From Brachionus plicatilis (Eukaryota > Rotifera > Eurotatoria > Ploima > Brachionidae), in assembly GCA_010279815.1 (NCBI GenBank), contig QEOQ01000515.1, forward strand, positions 465,630-529,629: a DNA stretch of 64,000 nucleotides, in the 5' to 3' direction. Under the pieces are notes generated by a model. The model did no database searches. It worked only from the letters and a program-made list of their open reading frames with translations, and had not been told where the DNA came from. Positions 11,932-20,478 of the stretch are shown here, one piece after another. A program made the translations under genes and the position numbers. Numbering within the stretch: position 1 is the first letter of the stretch; every line of letters begins with the position of its first letter.

Positions 11932-12687
11932 ATGTACGCCAACATGTACGGCATAAGCCAAGTGTCCGAAATAGTGTCCAATCTGTTCTTGACCAGCGTT
12001 TACGGTGCCACCAAAGAGAACATAATTCGCAAGAATGTCTCTTTGCTGATCAACTCGGCACAAGAGCTGCCCAAACAGGACATAGCTGGTGTCGAGTCGA
12101 TAAAACTGTTTCTAGATGACACACCATATGCGCTGATCAATGTCTATTTTGACAGATTGGCGGACAAGATGCACGAGCATTTGACCAGAGGTGGTCGAGT
12201 ATTGGTACATTGCATGCTGGGTGTATCGCGGTCTACAAGTCTAGTGTTGGCCTACTTGATGAAGTACAAGAACATGAGCTTGAAGTCGGCATATGATCTG
12301 GCGGCCTCGAGACGGCCTTGTGCCCGGCCCAACCCGGGCTTTTGGCGCCAGTTGGTTGACTACGAGAAAAAGCTTGCGAGCTCGTATCAATCAAAGAGCG
12401 AGGTACCAATACCCATTTCTATTGCTTCTTCGAGCAGAAGCAGACCTGCCTCTGCGGCAAGGTATCCTTCTGCCGGTCCTGCTAGGAGATACTCTGCTCA
12501 AAGCTCCAGAAGTCCCTTCGAGACAAATACAAACACCACTTCGGCGATTCTGACTTATTTGAACAATACCAGATCGCCTCAAGTTTCGCACAAGTCTAGT
12601 CTTTATGTGAATCCAGATAGTAGATATTTACAAAAGTCAAGTGACTTTATTACTACTTACAGATCGAGTTATGGAAAATTTATGTAA
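11932..12687 (+). CDS. Atypical dual-specificity protein phosphatase (DUSP14/18/21-like)
   Basis: A complete intronless 251-residue protein. The DSP domain covers about residues 10-155: a general-acid loop LFLDDTP (Asp62/Asp63), the P-loop HCMLGVSRS (catalytic Cys94, Arg100) and the family signature AYLM (107-110). These are the residues needed to remove phosphate from phospho-Tyr and phospho-Ser/Thr. There is no CH2/rhodanese MAP-kinase-docking domain, so it is an atypical DUSP. The ~95-residue tail is rich in Ser, Arg and Pro (SSSRSRPASAARYPSAG) and looks disordered and phosphorylatable. Base composition is clearly less AT-rich than the flanks. The first ATG (MYANMYG) keeps the usual short lead before the domain; a second in-frame Met five codons on is an alternative. 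An AATAAA lies about 90 bases downstream. The substrate is unknown. Confidence 0.93.
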   Translation: MYANMYGISQVSEIVSNLFLTSVYGATKENIIRKNVSLLINSAQELPKQDIAGVESIKLFLDDTPYALINVYFDRLADKMHEHLTRGGRVLVHCMLGVSRSTSLVLAYLMKYKNMSLKSAYDLAASRRPCARPNPGFWRQLVDYEKKLASSYQSKSEVPIPISIASSSRSRPASAARYPSAGPARRYSAQSSRSPFETNTNTTSAILTYLNNTRSPQVSHKSSLYVNPDSRYLQKSSDFITTYRSSYGKFM

Positions 12688-12699
12688 TCAAAATGCCTA

Positions 12700-13400
12700 G
12701 TTACAATGATAGATAGACATTTTTATAGATGATTTTATATGGTTTATTATTTTTAAATTTGATTGCTTTATGAGTTTTTTAATAAATTTTTTTGAAAATT
12801 TTACTTTTTTAATAAAATTTCGGAAAGACATTTTTTTTTTATTTTTAGATCATTTTATTATTTTTATTATTAGGTAGCATTTTTTGGCACTATTTTATAT
12901 TATCGAATTTTTTTTTTTTAAAAGCATTTTTTTGTCGAAATTTTTTTTGTTGAGTTTACTTTAGAGAATTTACTTGGTCGAAAATATTTATTATTTATAT
13001 TTATTATTATATTATTATATTTATTATTTATTATTATATAAATTAATTTAGGAGCAAAATTTGACCGAAATTTTGATTGAGCAGATCCAGCACGGTGCTG
13101 TTTTTCCAAAAAAAAAAAAATAAGAAAAAAAAGATGATGAATTAAAATCTATTTTATTCGAATACAAAAAAGAACATTAATTAGAATTTTTTAAGAAAAT
13201 AGTTGGACTTTTTCAAAATTTCAATTTCAAGATTTATCAGCAGGCTAGTGCCCATGCTTCAAGAGACTGATTAACACTTCATTAATTTAATTTATTAAAA
13301 AAAATTATAAAATTATAAGAATTAAATAAAGTTATTGATTTATTTGAAAAAATTTAACAACAAGTTATTCAAGTAAAATAATTCAAATTTTGAAACAAAA
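12700..13400. other. AT-rich downstream region of the phosphatase gene
   Basis: Contains the 3' UTR with AATAAA near 12780, then A/T runs. A repeat fragment at ~13240-13300 (AGGCTAGTGCC ... GAGACTGATTAA) recurs at ~14415-14465, on the other side of the MITE cluster. Confidence 0.45.
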
Positions 13401-13408
13401 TCTTTATA

Positions 13409-14377
13409 CAGTGTTTTACTTTAAACCACAGTACAGGTAATGTTACATCATTTTACGTAATTTAACATCAAAAAATGCACAGTTGCTTAAAAGTCACAAG
13501 TCTCAAGTCAAGTCCAACTTTCTTTTTTTTTTCAAAAGTTCGAGCAAAGACTTTTAATTTTTTTTTTCAAAAAAAAAGTCCGGACTATACTTTTTTGGGA
13601 GCTTTAAAAATCTCTGAAAAATGTAAGATTACGTAAAATTACATCAATTTCAGGATGAAATAAAATGTTAGCTTACGTAAAATGATGTAAATTTACGTAA
13701 AATTACGTTATTTCAAATAAAACAAAAATTTTATTTTCATTAAATTTTTTTATTAATGGTTTTCGATTAAATCTCTCTGCAAAATGCTAAACAATGCTAC
13801 AAATATGCTAAATAATAGATGAGGCTCTGTAAAAAATCTTCATTTTGCAGGAAAATGCACGTCATTAAAAAGTATTTAATTCAACTGCACAATTTAGTTT
13901 CAGAGTTTTTTCATTTAAAATTTAACATGTTTGAAGCATTATTAAGCATCTTGCAGAGAGACTCAATAAAAAACCATTAAAAAGTAATCAATAAAATACT
14001 TTTTGATATGATTTTTTGGATTCTAAACTTCAATATGCCGAAGTTTATTCATTAACAACAAAATTTCTTAAAATTTTAATTTAATAAAAAAAAAACATCT
14101 TTTAAGCTTATAACAATATTTTGTGTAAAATAATGTATAAAAATGTTAAAAAATTTTAAAATTTCAAGTTTAAAAAAACCTAAAAAGATTTAATAAAAAT
14201 AAAATTTTTTTTCAAAAAATTCGACTTTTATGACCATTAGCATTTTTGTTAAGTTTTACTTGAAATAACGTAATTTTCCGTAAATTTACATCATTTTATG
14301 TAAGCTAACATTTATTGATGTAAAATTACGCAAGATGATGTAATACTACCTGTTCTGCAGTTTAAAGTAGAACACTG
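13409..14377. mobile_element. TIR element with ACGTAA-rich ends, holding nested MITEs
   Basis: The left end reads CAGTGTTTTACTTTAAACC and the right end is its inverted match (AAAGTAGAACACTG). The terminal repeats of roughly 100 bases contain runs such as TTTTACGTAA and TTACATCA. The interior contains an AAGTC-rich hairpin (~13483-13611), another ACGTAA block (~13620-13730) and the GCAAAATGC MITE (13741-14039). No transposase is present. The left flank ends in TA, but the right flank does not, so the target duplication is not proved. Confidence 0.6.
13741..14039. mobile_element. MITE of the TCTCTCTGCAAAATGC family (diverged copy)
   Basis: Shows the inverted pair TCTCTCTGCAAAATGCTAAA ... and GCATCTTGCAGAGAGACT, with a centre containing GTCATTAAAAAGTATTTAAT. 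Its right end runs to TAAACTTCAATATGCC, the same end as the better preserved copy at 29334-29679. Confidence 0.65.
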
Positions 14378-14493
14378 AAAATTAAATAAATTATTTTTAG
14401 TTTAAAAATTAACTAACAGGCTAGTGCCTTTATCTCTTTACGAGACTGATTAATACTTCATTTATTTCAATCTAAAAAATTTTTTAATAAAAA

Positions 14494-14595
14494 NNNNNNN
14501 NNNNNNNNNNNNNNNNNNNNNNNNNNNNNNNNNNNNNNNNNNNNNNNNNNNNNNNNNNNNNNNNNNNNNNNNNNNNNNNNNNNNNNNNNNNNNNN
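14494..14595. other. Assembly gap (102 N)
   Basis: Unknown bases. The sequence right after the gap is one end of an AAGTC-rich hairpin element, so the gap probably hides the centre of a palindrome that defeated assembly. Confidence 0.99.
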
Positions 14596-14640
14596 TTGAC
14601 TTGGACTTGACTTGAGACTTGTGACTTTTAAACAACTCTG
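14596..14640. mobile_element. End of the AAGTC-rich hairpin MITE
   Basis: Reads TTGACTTGGACTTGACTTGA and ends CAACTCTG, the terminus of the complete 156-bp hairpin at 46016-46171. The other arm is missing or lies in the gap. Confidence 0.6.
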
Positions 14641-14985
14641 AAAAATATATAAATTTGTTTTCAAATAAAAAAAATACAATCAATTAAAGTAAAAAAGCAA
14701 AACGCTGAAAATTAAATAAATGTTATTGAAAATTTCAGCAATTGAGTAATTTTTAATTTATTATTTTAGATCATTATTTTTGCAGATCAGATTATTAATT
14801 ACATAGGTCAATTAAACATATCTCATAAATATTTTTTTCTTTTTCAAAAATTTTATTTTCTCTCAGAGGGTTATCAAAAGCTGGATCAAAATTTTTAAAA
14901 ATAAATAAATAAAATAAATTATTCAAAACCAATTTTTATTAACGACTAAACTTAAAATTTTAATTAGGCTAAAAATAAATATAAA

Positions 14986-16005
14986 TTAAGCATCTAGGCC
15001 GTGTTTTTTGTAGCATTCAATAACATCCTGGACATCTTCTTTTGATCCGATGAAGAATGGCACTCGTTGATGAATATCAGTTGGAATAACATCTAGAATG
15101 CGCTGCTTGCCAGTCGTAGCCATGCCACCAGCTTTTTCGATGATATAGGCCATCGGATTGCACTCGTACATCAGTCTCAGCTTTCCACAGGGCGTATCCG
15201 TCGTGGCCGGATACAAAAATATGCCTCCGTAAACAAGAGTGCGGTGCAAGTCAGCCACCATTGATCCCACATAGCGGCTGCCATAGGCCTTGCCTGATTT
15301 TGGAAATTTTTTTTCATCTATATATTCCTTTACAGCCGCATCCCATTTGGCCGAGTAGCCCTCATTTATTGAATAAATTTTGCCTCTTGGCTTTATTTTC
15401 ATGTCCGGGTCTGTTAGTATAAACTCGCCTATTGACGGGTCGAGCATAAAGCCATTGACACCTGAGTCCGTGGCTAGGACTATCATGCACGCGCTGCCGT
15501 ACAAGGCGTAGCCCGAGCAGACCAATTTATTTCCAGCTTGCAACGCGTCTTGCACTCCAGGCTCGCCGTTCTCCGACTCTCGCTTCCATATTCCAAATAT
15601 GCTTCCGATTGAGACCAAACAGTCGATGTTTGACGAGCCATCAAGCGGGTCAAAGCACACAATGTACTTTCCTTGCTTCTTTTTGTCAACAATGATCACC
15701 TCTTCGTCCTCTTCTGAAGCTAGGATACAAGTTGTATAGGACGATTTGAGCATGTTTATGAACAGTTCGTCGGAGAGCACGTCAAGCTTTTTTTGATCAT
15801 CGCCAGTTGAGTTGGTATTGCCGGCTAGACCGAAAAGTTTCGATATTCCAGCTTTACGAACTGAAGACTGAATGGCCTTGACAGCTGTGAGGATGGCGTT
15901 CAGCAATTGGGTCAACTCTCCAGTTGCTTCTTTGTGCTTTTGCTGTTCATGAAGAAAAAATCGTGCCAGAGTCAAACAATTGGTGTCCATTCCATATTTC
16001 TCCAT
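14986..16005 (-). CDS. FBP1: Fructose-1,6-bisphosphatase
   Basis: A complete, uninterrupted 339-residue protein, the normal length for an animal FBPase (human FBP1 is 338). It hydrolyses fructose-1,6-bisphosphate to fructose-6-phosphate in cytosolic gluconeogenesis. Visible signatures: the N-terminal AMP-site segment with [19 protein letters not shown] (27-45); the regulatory loop [11 protein letters not shown] (68-78); acidic metal ligands SEEDEE (97-102); the active-site [11 protein letters not shown] (118-128; Asp119, Asp122); the substrate segment [20 protein letters not shown] (241-260) with the subunit-crossing Arg244; and [15 protein letters not shown] (280-294). All catalytic residues are kept, so it should be active and AMP-inhibited. 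The start used gives the expected N-terminus. Lack of introns contrasts with the heavily interrupted gene at 19-40 kb. Confidence 0.97.
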   Translation of the reverse strand: MEKYGMDTNCLTLARFFLHEQQKHKEATGELTQLLNAILTAVKAIQSSVRKAGISKLFGLAGNTNSTGDDQKKLDVLSDELFINMLKSSYTTCILASEEDEEVIIVDKKKQGKYIVCFDPLDGSSNIDCLVSIGSIFGIWKRESENGEPGVQDALQAGNKLVCSGYALYGSACMIVLATDSGVNGFMLDPSIGEFILTDPDMKIKPRGKIYSINEGYSAKWDAAVKEYIDEKKFPKSGKAYGSRYVGSMVADLHRTLVYGGIFLYPATTDTPCGKLRLMYECNPMAYIIEKAGGMATTGKQRILDVIPTDIHQRVPFFIGSKEDVQDVIECYKKHGLDA

Positions 16006-16019
16006 TTCTAATTGAAACC

Positions 16020-16290
16020 TTTTTTTGTTCCTTGTAGATTATTGAAAAAATTTTATTTAAAGCTTTTTTAATTTTGAATAATATATGCCGTTTCTGATAT
16101 TTTGGGTGTGTTTTCTAAATGCCTTAAGATCTAAATTATTTTTAGCTTATGAATATGAAATAAGCTCTTTTTTTGTCAAAAGAACGCTGCTTTCTTTATT
16201 AACCACCGCACTCTTTTTATGACCGTTATTCATTTATAGAAATTAATTAATTGACTAGGATTGAACTCAATAAAAAAATTTACATTGCAT
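16020..16290. other. 5' flank of the FBPase gene
   Basis: AT-rich, no coding frame. It presumably holds the promoter of the minus-strand FBPase gene; no specific site can be named. Confidence 0.4.
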
Positions 16291-16752
16291 CACCCTCCTA
16301 TTTTTTCATCCGGGCTTGGGACCGGCAAACGGCATAGTTATGATGGCGCCTTCCCCTAAGAAGCACGTGGGACGTTCATCATAAACAGCGCCACTCATCC
16401 GAGTCATGAAAGACTGCGAACTCGGCAACTGTTTAGACTAGCTTGGAACCACAAACCAAGCGACAATCTCTGTTTAATAGAGAATGCCTTAACTTTAGTG
16501 CTTCCAAAGTTACAGCTATCCAAAGAGGGTCAGCTGTAAAACAAGTTCTTGCTCTGCTAAGATTCTATACTGGATGTTGGTCAAAGCCAGCGGCATCCTC
16601 ATACGACAAGACTAGGACAAAGACCCGTAGATCTATGTACCCGTAATACAGCTCTTCTTCAGATTTGTAGAAGACCACATTGTGTGGCTGCCACCACCCT
16701 CCTCTTTTCTCATCCTGGGCTTGGGACCGGCTTACGGCAGAGTTATGGTGAA
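16291..16752. repeat. Moderate-GC segment bounded by ~57-bp direct repeats
   Basis: A block starting CACCCTCCT and containing GGCTTGGGACCGGC and then AGTTATG occurs at 16291 and again at 16694, 403 bases apart, with about ten differences. The sequence between is non-coding on both strands and much richer in G+C than the neighbourhood. It could be a small LTR-like/TRIM element or a tandemly arranged retroelement 3' end. I do not recognise it. Confidence 0.5.
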
Positions 16753-16877
16753 ATTCTGAATGCATTGAATTTTTGCACAGATTTGCAGATATTAACATTT
16801 AATGTTTTTTTTGAATATATGCTTGAACCTTTTTTTTTTAAATATTCTTATAAATTTGAATGTGCTGATTAAAAATA

Positions 16878-17580
16878 TGGGCTTATTTCATAGCATGTAT
16901 TAATTCATAGCATACAGGTAAATTTTCATAGCACTTTATTTTCTTTCATAGCATACAGGTAAATTATCATAGCATTAAAATTCATAGCATATTATACATA
17001 GCACAAAAAAATTTATTTATTCAAATATAGTTCATATGAAAGTGAGATACATGTCAATTAAGATTAATTATTAAGTAAAATTCTCCATCTTCATCACTTT
17101 CAGATTCACTAGTATCGTCAACACTCAGGTCATCTTCGTCAGATGTATCATTCTCCTGATTGTCAGCCAGATCATTATCATCATCAGATTTATCACTATC
17201 CGGATCTTTATTTTCATTACATTCATTTGTACGATAAATAAAAAATTGCTCATCAGTATTTGATAAAAGAACACTAGATTGCTCGTTTATAATTTCAGAA
17301 GGAATTGTGGCAATTTCTTTGGGTTGAATTGTTAAACCAGATCTTAACCGCCTGATCGACGGTGAATTATTTGCATTTTCCATTATAAAGCGTTTGTTCA
17401 TTTTTGTGCTATCAAATTGTAATAATTGTAATATTTTTTTAGCAATCAAATTTTAAATGCTATGAATTTTTGTGCTATGAAAAAAAATAGCTATGAAACA
17501 AAATGCTTTTGCTATGAATTTTTTTTGTCTGCTATGAAATTTTTTATGCTATGAAAAAAATAATGCTATGAAACATTACG
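16878..17580. mobile_element. Transposon-like element with seven CATAGCA-type repeats at each end
   Basis: The left ~120 bases contain TTCATAGCAT or a one- or two-base variant seven times (16887-17003). The right ~120 bases (17458-17573) contain the inverse, TGCTATGAA or AGCTATGAA, also seven times. Such inverted subterminal clusters are typical transposase-binding ends of cut-and-paste elements. The outermost ends (GGGCTTATTTCATAGCA and, inverted, CGTAATGTTTCATAGCA) match only partly, and no target duplication is obvious. Between the ends lies one minus-strand ORF (17054-17449). There is no transposase, so it would be non-autonomous. Confidence 0.65.
17054..17449 (-). CDS. Acidic low-complexity ORF inside the CATAGCA element
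   Basis: 131 residues. The first half is basic/neutral with RRLRSGLTIQPKE. The second half is strongly acidic and Ser-rich (DSDKSDDDNDLAD ... ESESDEDGEF), resembling the N-terminal region before the DDE domain in piggyBac-like and other transposases, but no catalytic domain follows. It starts within the right subterminal repeats. The C-terminal half is duplicated in inverse orientation at 18212-18396. Likely a truncated transposase N-terminus; the family is not assignable. Confidence 0.45.
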   Translation of the reverse strand: MIAKKILQLLQFDSTKMNKRFIMENANNSPSIRRLRSGLTIQPKEIATIPSEIINEQSSVLLSNTDEQFFIYRTNECNENKDPDSDKSDDDNDLADNQENDTSDEDDLSVDDTSESESDEDGEFYLIINLN

Positions 17581-17585
17581 GACTC

Positions 17586-17729
17586 TGAATATTGTGTGAG
17601 GCTCTGCAAAAACTCTGCATTTAAATTGCGCAGTCAAATTAAATACTTTTTAATGGCGTGCATTTTGCTGCAAAATGCAGAGTTTTTGCAGAGCCTCACA
17701 CAATATTCAGCATGTATTTTGCATTATTA
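17586..17729. mobile_element. Palindromic core of the GAGGCTCTGCAAAAACTCTGC MITE
   Basis: Two arms, each carrying AATATTGTGTGAGG and CTCTGCAAAAACTCTGCAT, face each other around a centre with TTAAATACTTTTTAATGG. It is nearly identical to the middle of the full copy at 29334-29679 but lacks the outer ends. It abuts the CATAGCA element. Confidence 0.75.
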
Positions 17730-17867
17730 CAAAAATGATCAGACATTTTCAAAATCAAAGGAATAAAATTGGGTTTAAATTAGAATTTTTATAAAATTTT
17801 GAGCAAATTTATGACCAACTTTTTTGCCCTTATTGTTTCATTATTTAATTTTATATTTATTTTTTTT

Positions 17868-17918
17868 ACATCGCCTACAAGGCGTTCATTGAACAAATAA
17901 ATAAAATAAAAATACTAA
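17868..17918 (+). repeat. LINE-like 3' tail with CGCC-TACAA-GGCG hairpin
   Basis: Reads TACATCGCCTACAAGGCGTT then CATTGAACAAATAAATAAAA. The identical hairpin and tail occur in reverse orientation at 36425-36475, showing two copies of one retroelement 3' end. Confidence 0.65.
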
Positions 17919-18211
17919 TTACAGTTAAAAATTAATTAATTATCAATTGTTTTTTTTTAAATCTCAATTGATCGATATCTTTTTAGATATCACATAATTA
18001 TTTTTTAAGATTTGATGTTAAAGCTTAAATATTTTAAATATAAAAATGGTATTGGTATTTCAGATGGTCTGGCATGAGCTTAAACAATTTCCAAGGAAAT
18101 CGAAGTGCAAGAATGAGTCATAAATTGCAAAGAAATTTTCGAAAAATCTATTAGATATATCAATCGATTAAGAAAGTCAAATTAAAATTAAAAAAAAATT
18201 TAATTTTTTTT

Positions 18212-18396
18212 AATTTTTTATTTATAGTACAAATGAATGTAATGAAAATAAAGATCCGGATAGTGATAAATCTGATGATGATAATGATCTGGCTGACAAT
18301 CAGGAGAATGATACATCTGACGAAGATGACCTGAGTGTTGACGATACTAGTGAATCTGAAAGTGATGAAGATGGAGAATTTTACTTAATAATTAAT
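18212..18396 (+). repeat. Inverted partial copy of the acidic ORF at 17054
   Basis: About 185 bases are almost identical to the reverse complement of 17060-17245, so the acidic peptide (DSDKSDDDNDLADNQEND) is encoded here on the plus strand. At least one base differs (Arg to Ser, where TATCGT has become TATAGT). The match stops where ACGTAATTTCACGTAAAATT of another element family begins. Confidence 0.75.
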
Positions 18397-18494
18397 ACGT
18401 AATTTCACGTAAAATTACCGGAAATTACAATGGGATTTAAATCGGGAGACTTTGGGGGAGATTTAATCTTTGTTTAAAAGAAATGAGTCAAATA

Positions 18495-18690
18495 TTATCG
18501 ACAAAGAATAATTCCTAAAAAGCAATTTACCCAAACAATATTGTTAAAATTTAAAAAAGTAGTGCACAATAAAGAACGATGCTTTGGGTCGTTGTATTGG
18601 TGTAGTTTAAAGTCTAAATCGTAGTTTGAAGCCCCAAATGGTAATAAATAATCAGATAATATCTCCCGGTAAAGTATTGCATCCATGTTG
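18495..18690 (-). pseudogene. Tc1-like transposase fragment
   Basis: 63 residues beginning MDAILYREILSDYLLPFG and containing YNDPKHRS. This matches the block around the second catalytic aspartate of Tc1 transposases (usually QDNDPKH). Here the aspartate position carries Tyr, so even an intact protein would be dead. The frame then loses similarity. The fragment is flanked by ACGTAAAATTACG-type sequence (18395-18420 and 18915-19130), suggesting that the ACGTAA-ended MITEs derive from a Tc1/mariner element. Confidence 0.65.
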
Positions 18691-18899
18691 CTCTTAAAAA
18701 TCTTAAAAAATTCTTAAGTAAAAGCTTTTCTTCTTATCTGTTTCTTACAGCAAAATTTTTTGCTCCCTTAAATGAAATCCCAGCCCATTGAATTATATTG
18801 GGATGTGTATAATTGAAAATTTTTTTTGTTGCCTTTTTGTTTATTGTTTATAATTAACTTTTTCAAAATTTGTACAAAATTTACTTTTTTTTACTAAAA

Positions 18900-19148
18900 A
18901 TAACCACTATTAAATAAAATTTCACGTAAAATTACGTTCAGGAATTCAGACCCAAAAAATTAAAAAAAAGTCAAAAAACTCAAAAAACTCAAAATTCTCA
19001 AAAAATAAAATAGTATTTTTTTGAATTTTTACTTTTTACAAAAATTTACGTAATTTCTGGTAATTTTACTTTTTTTTACTTTGGCAGTTTTACGTAATTT
19101 TATTATATTTCACGTAAAATTACGTAAAAACAGTTTATCATAACAGTA
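18900..19148. repeat. ACGTAA-rich terminal region
   Basis: Multiple blocks of TTTCACGTAAAATTACGT and TTTTACGTAATTTTA lead to an end reading AACAGTACTGTA. It resembles the termini at 13409-14377, 27405-27985, 43060-43205 and 44644-46284. Confidence 0.5.
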
Positions 19149-19149
19149 C

Positions 19150-19258
19150 TGTATGTTTAGTTTAAAAAAAATAATAAAAGCTAATTTCATCATTTTTATT
19201 CACATTATAATGAATTAAGTTTTTATTATTTGATCATGATCATGATTTTCAAGTTGCC
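19150..19258. mobile_element. Truncated right end of the GGCAA...TTGAAGTT MITE
   Basis: Shares TAAAAGCTAATTTCATCATT and the terminal TCAAGTTGCC with the element ending at 27294. Only about 110 bases are present. Confidence 0.7.
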
Positions 19259-19451
19259 GATTTCGAAGGGTCTCTCTTTGATTCATTTTTTTTTAGTTTT
19301 AGCAAGTCAATAAAATTATTATCAGAAGTCATTTATAAACAAACTCTAAGAATTTCAAAAAAAAAAATAAAAATTTCAACTTAAAAAAAAATTTTTTTTT
19401 TCAATTTTTATTTTTTAAAAAAATAAGCTTTTAATAAAGTGAAAAAATCTT

Positions 19452-20478
19452 CTAGGCATTTGGAGTTAATTTAACATATCTCTTGAATCTATTGTGGTTG
19501 CTGCCATGAGGCAAGTCGTACCATGCCGACTTGTAGTAAATTTTTTTCGCTATTTTAAGCTTCAAGTCATCATTTCTGATTAACAAATTTTTCAATGAAC
19601 TTTTCGGCCCACTTAATAAATGTTTTTCATTATTCGAATCAACACTCATGGCTGTGGGACACTTGACCATTCGCTTGGTAGGAAGCGTTTTGGCTCTTTG
19701 CGGAAGAAGACTAACCGGCTGTATTTTTGGGTGGTCAAGCGTTTTTTGGCGCTTCAAAGTCTCTGCTTTGGCTTCTTCATTTTGGTTTTCATTCCGCGAC
19801 GACCGCTGACTCATCTCGAGCTCAGACTCGTTCTCCTTGGACAGCTTACTCCTGCTAATAGATTCAATCACAGAATTTTTTTTTATCCATTCATCCAAAC
19901 TATCACTGTTCGAATTGACTGACACAATCTTTCTGTTCCTGCTGACAGGTGTCTTTCTAACATTGGATTGACTGCGAAGAGAATTTCTTTGGTATCCAAG
20001 AATACTTATTGTTTCCCTGGACAAGCTTAGAGCGGGAGTATTTGCTGACTGATTTTGCTGATGTGCCATACTAGCCAATATGTCATTGAGTCTGGTTTTA
20101 ATAATTCTACAATCTTCATGATCAGCGCCCAAAATCAAAGTTTTGATGTCCAAAGACCGTCTCAGACATTCCAGCGCTTCTTTTTTGGACAAAATTGGTT
20201 CGAAGGTGGCCAGGAGACCGCCCAGATCGAACAATATCTCAGCAATTGTGTTTTGGTCTTCGTTGGTGCTTAGTTTTTTGTAGTGAGTTGTTTGTTCAGT
20301 TGACTGTTGGTTCAGCATGAATTGGGATTCAGTGGAAGAGCGCGGAGTAAAAAAAGACGAGTTGGAGAACAAATTGGCTGTTTTTTGAATGTCCACGGTG
20401 TTTATAATTGACTGTCTTTCTTTTTCTCTAATATACAAGGCTTTGCGTAGATAGAGTTCAGCTCTACGTGGATTGTAG
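19452..20478 (-). CDS. TTC41/NPHP3-like gene, last exon (TPR end and disordered tail)
   Basis: Begins after an acceptor tttttaag and completes a Tyr codon with the previous exon, giving YYNPRRAELYLRKALYIREK, a TPR helix pair. A second TPR follows, with ALECLRRSLDIKTLILGADH. The remaining ~200 residues are Ser/Lys/Asn-rich and low in complexity, ending near KIYYKSAWYDLPHG and a TAG at 19454. A short aromatic C-terminal block after the TPRs is plausible for TTC41-type proteins. Confidence in the exon is high; the tail function is unknown. Confidence 0.85.

Noticed and set aside
12293..12591. Frames on both strands inside the phosphatase gene
   Set aside because: They are shadows of the GC-richer Ser/Arg tail; the DUSP frame carries the catalytic motif.
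14462..14683. Minus-strand frames running through the N stretch
   Set aside because: Unknown bases cannot support a coding call.
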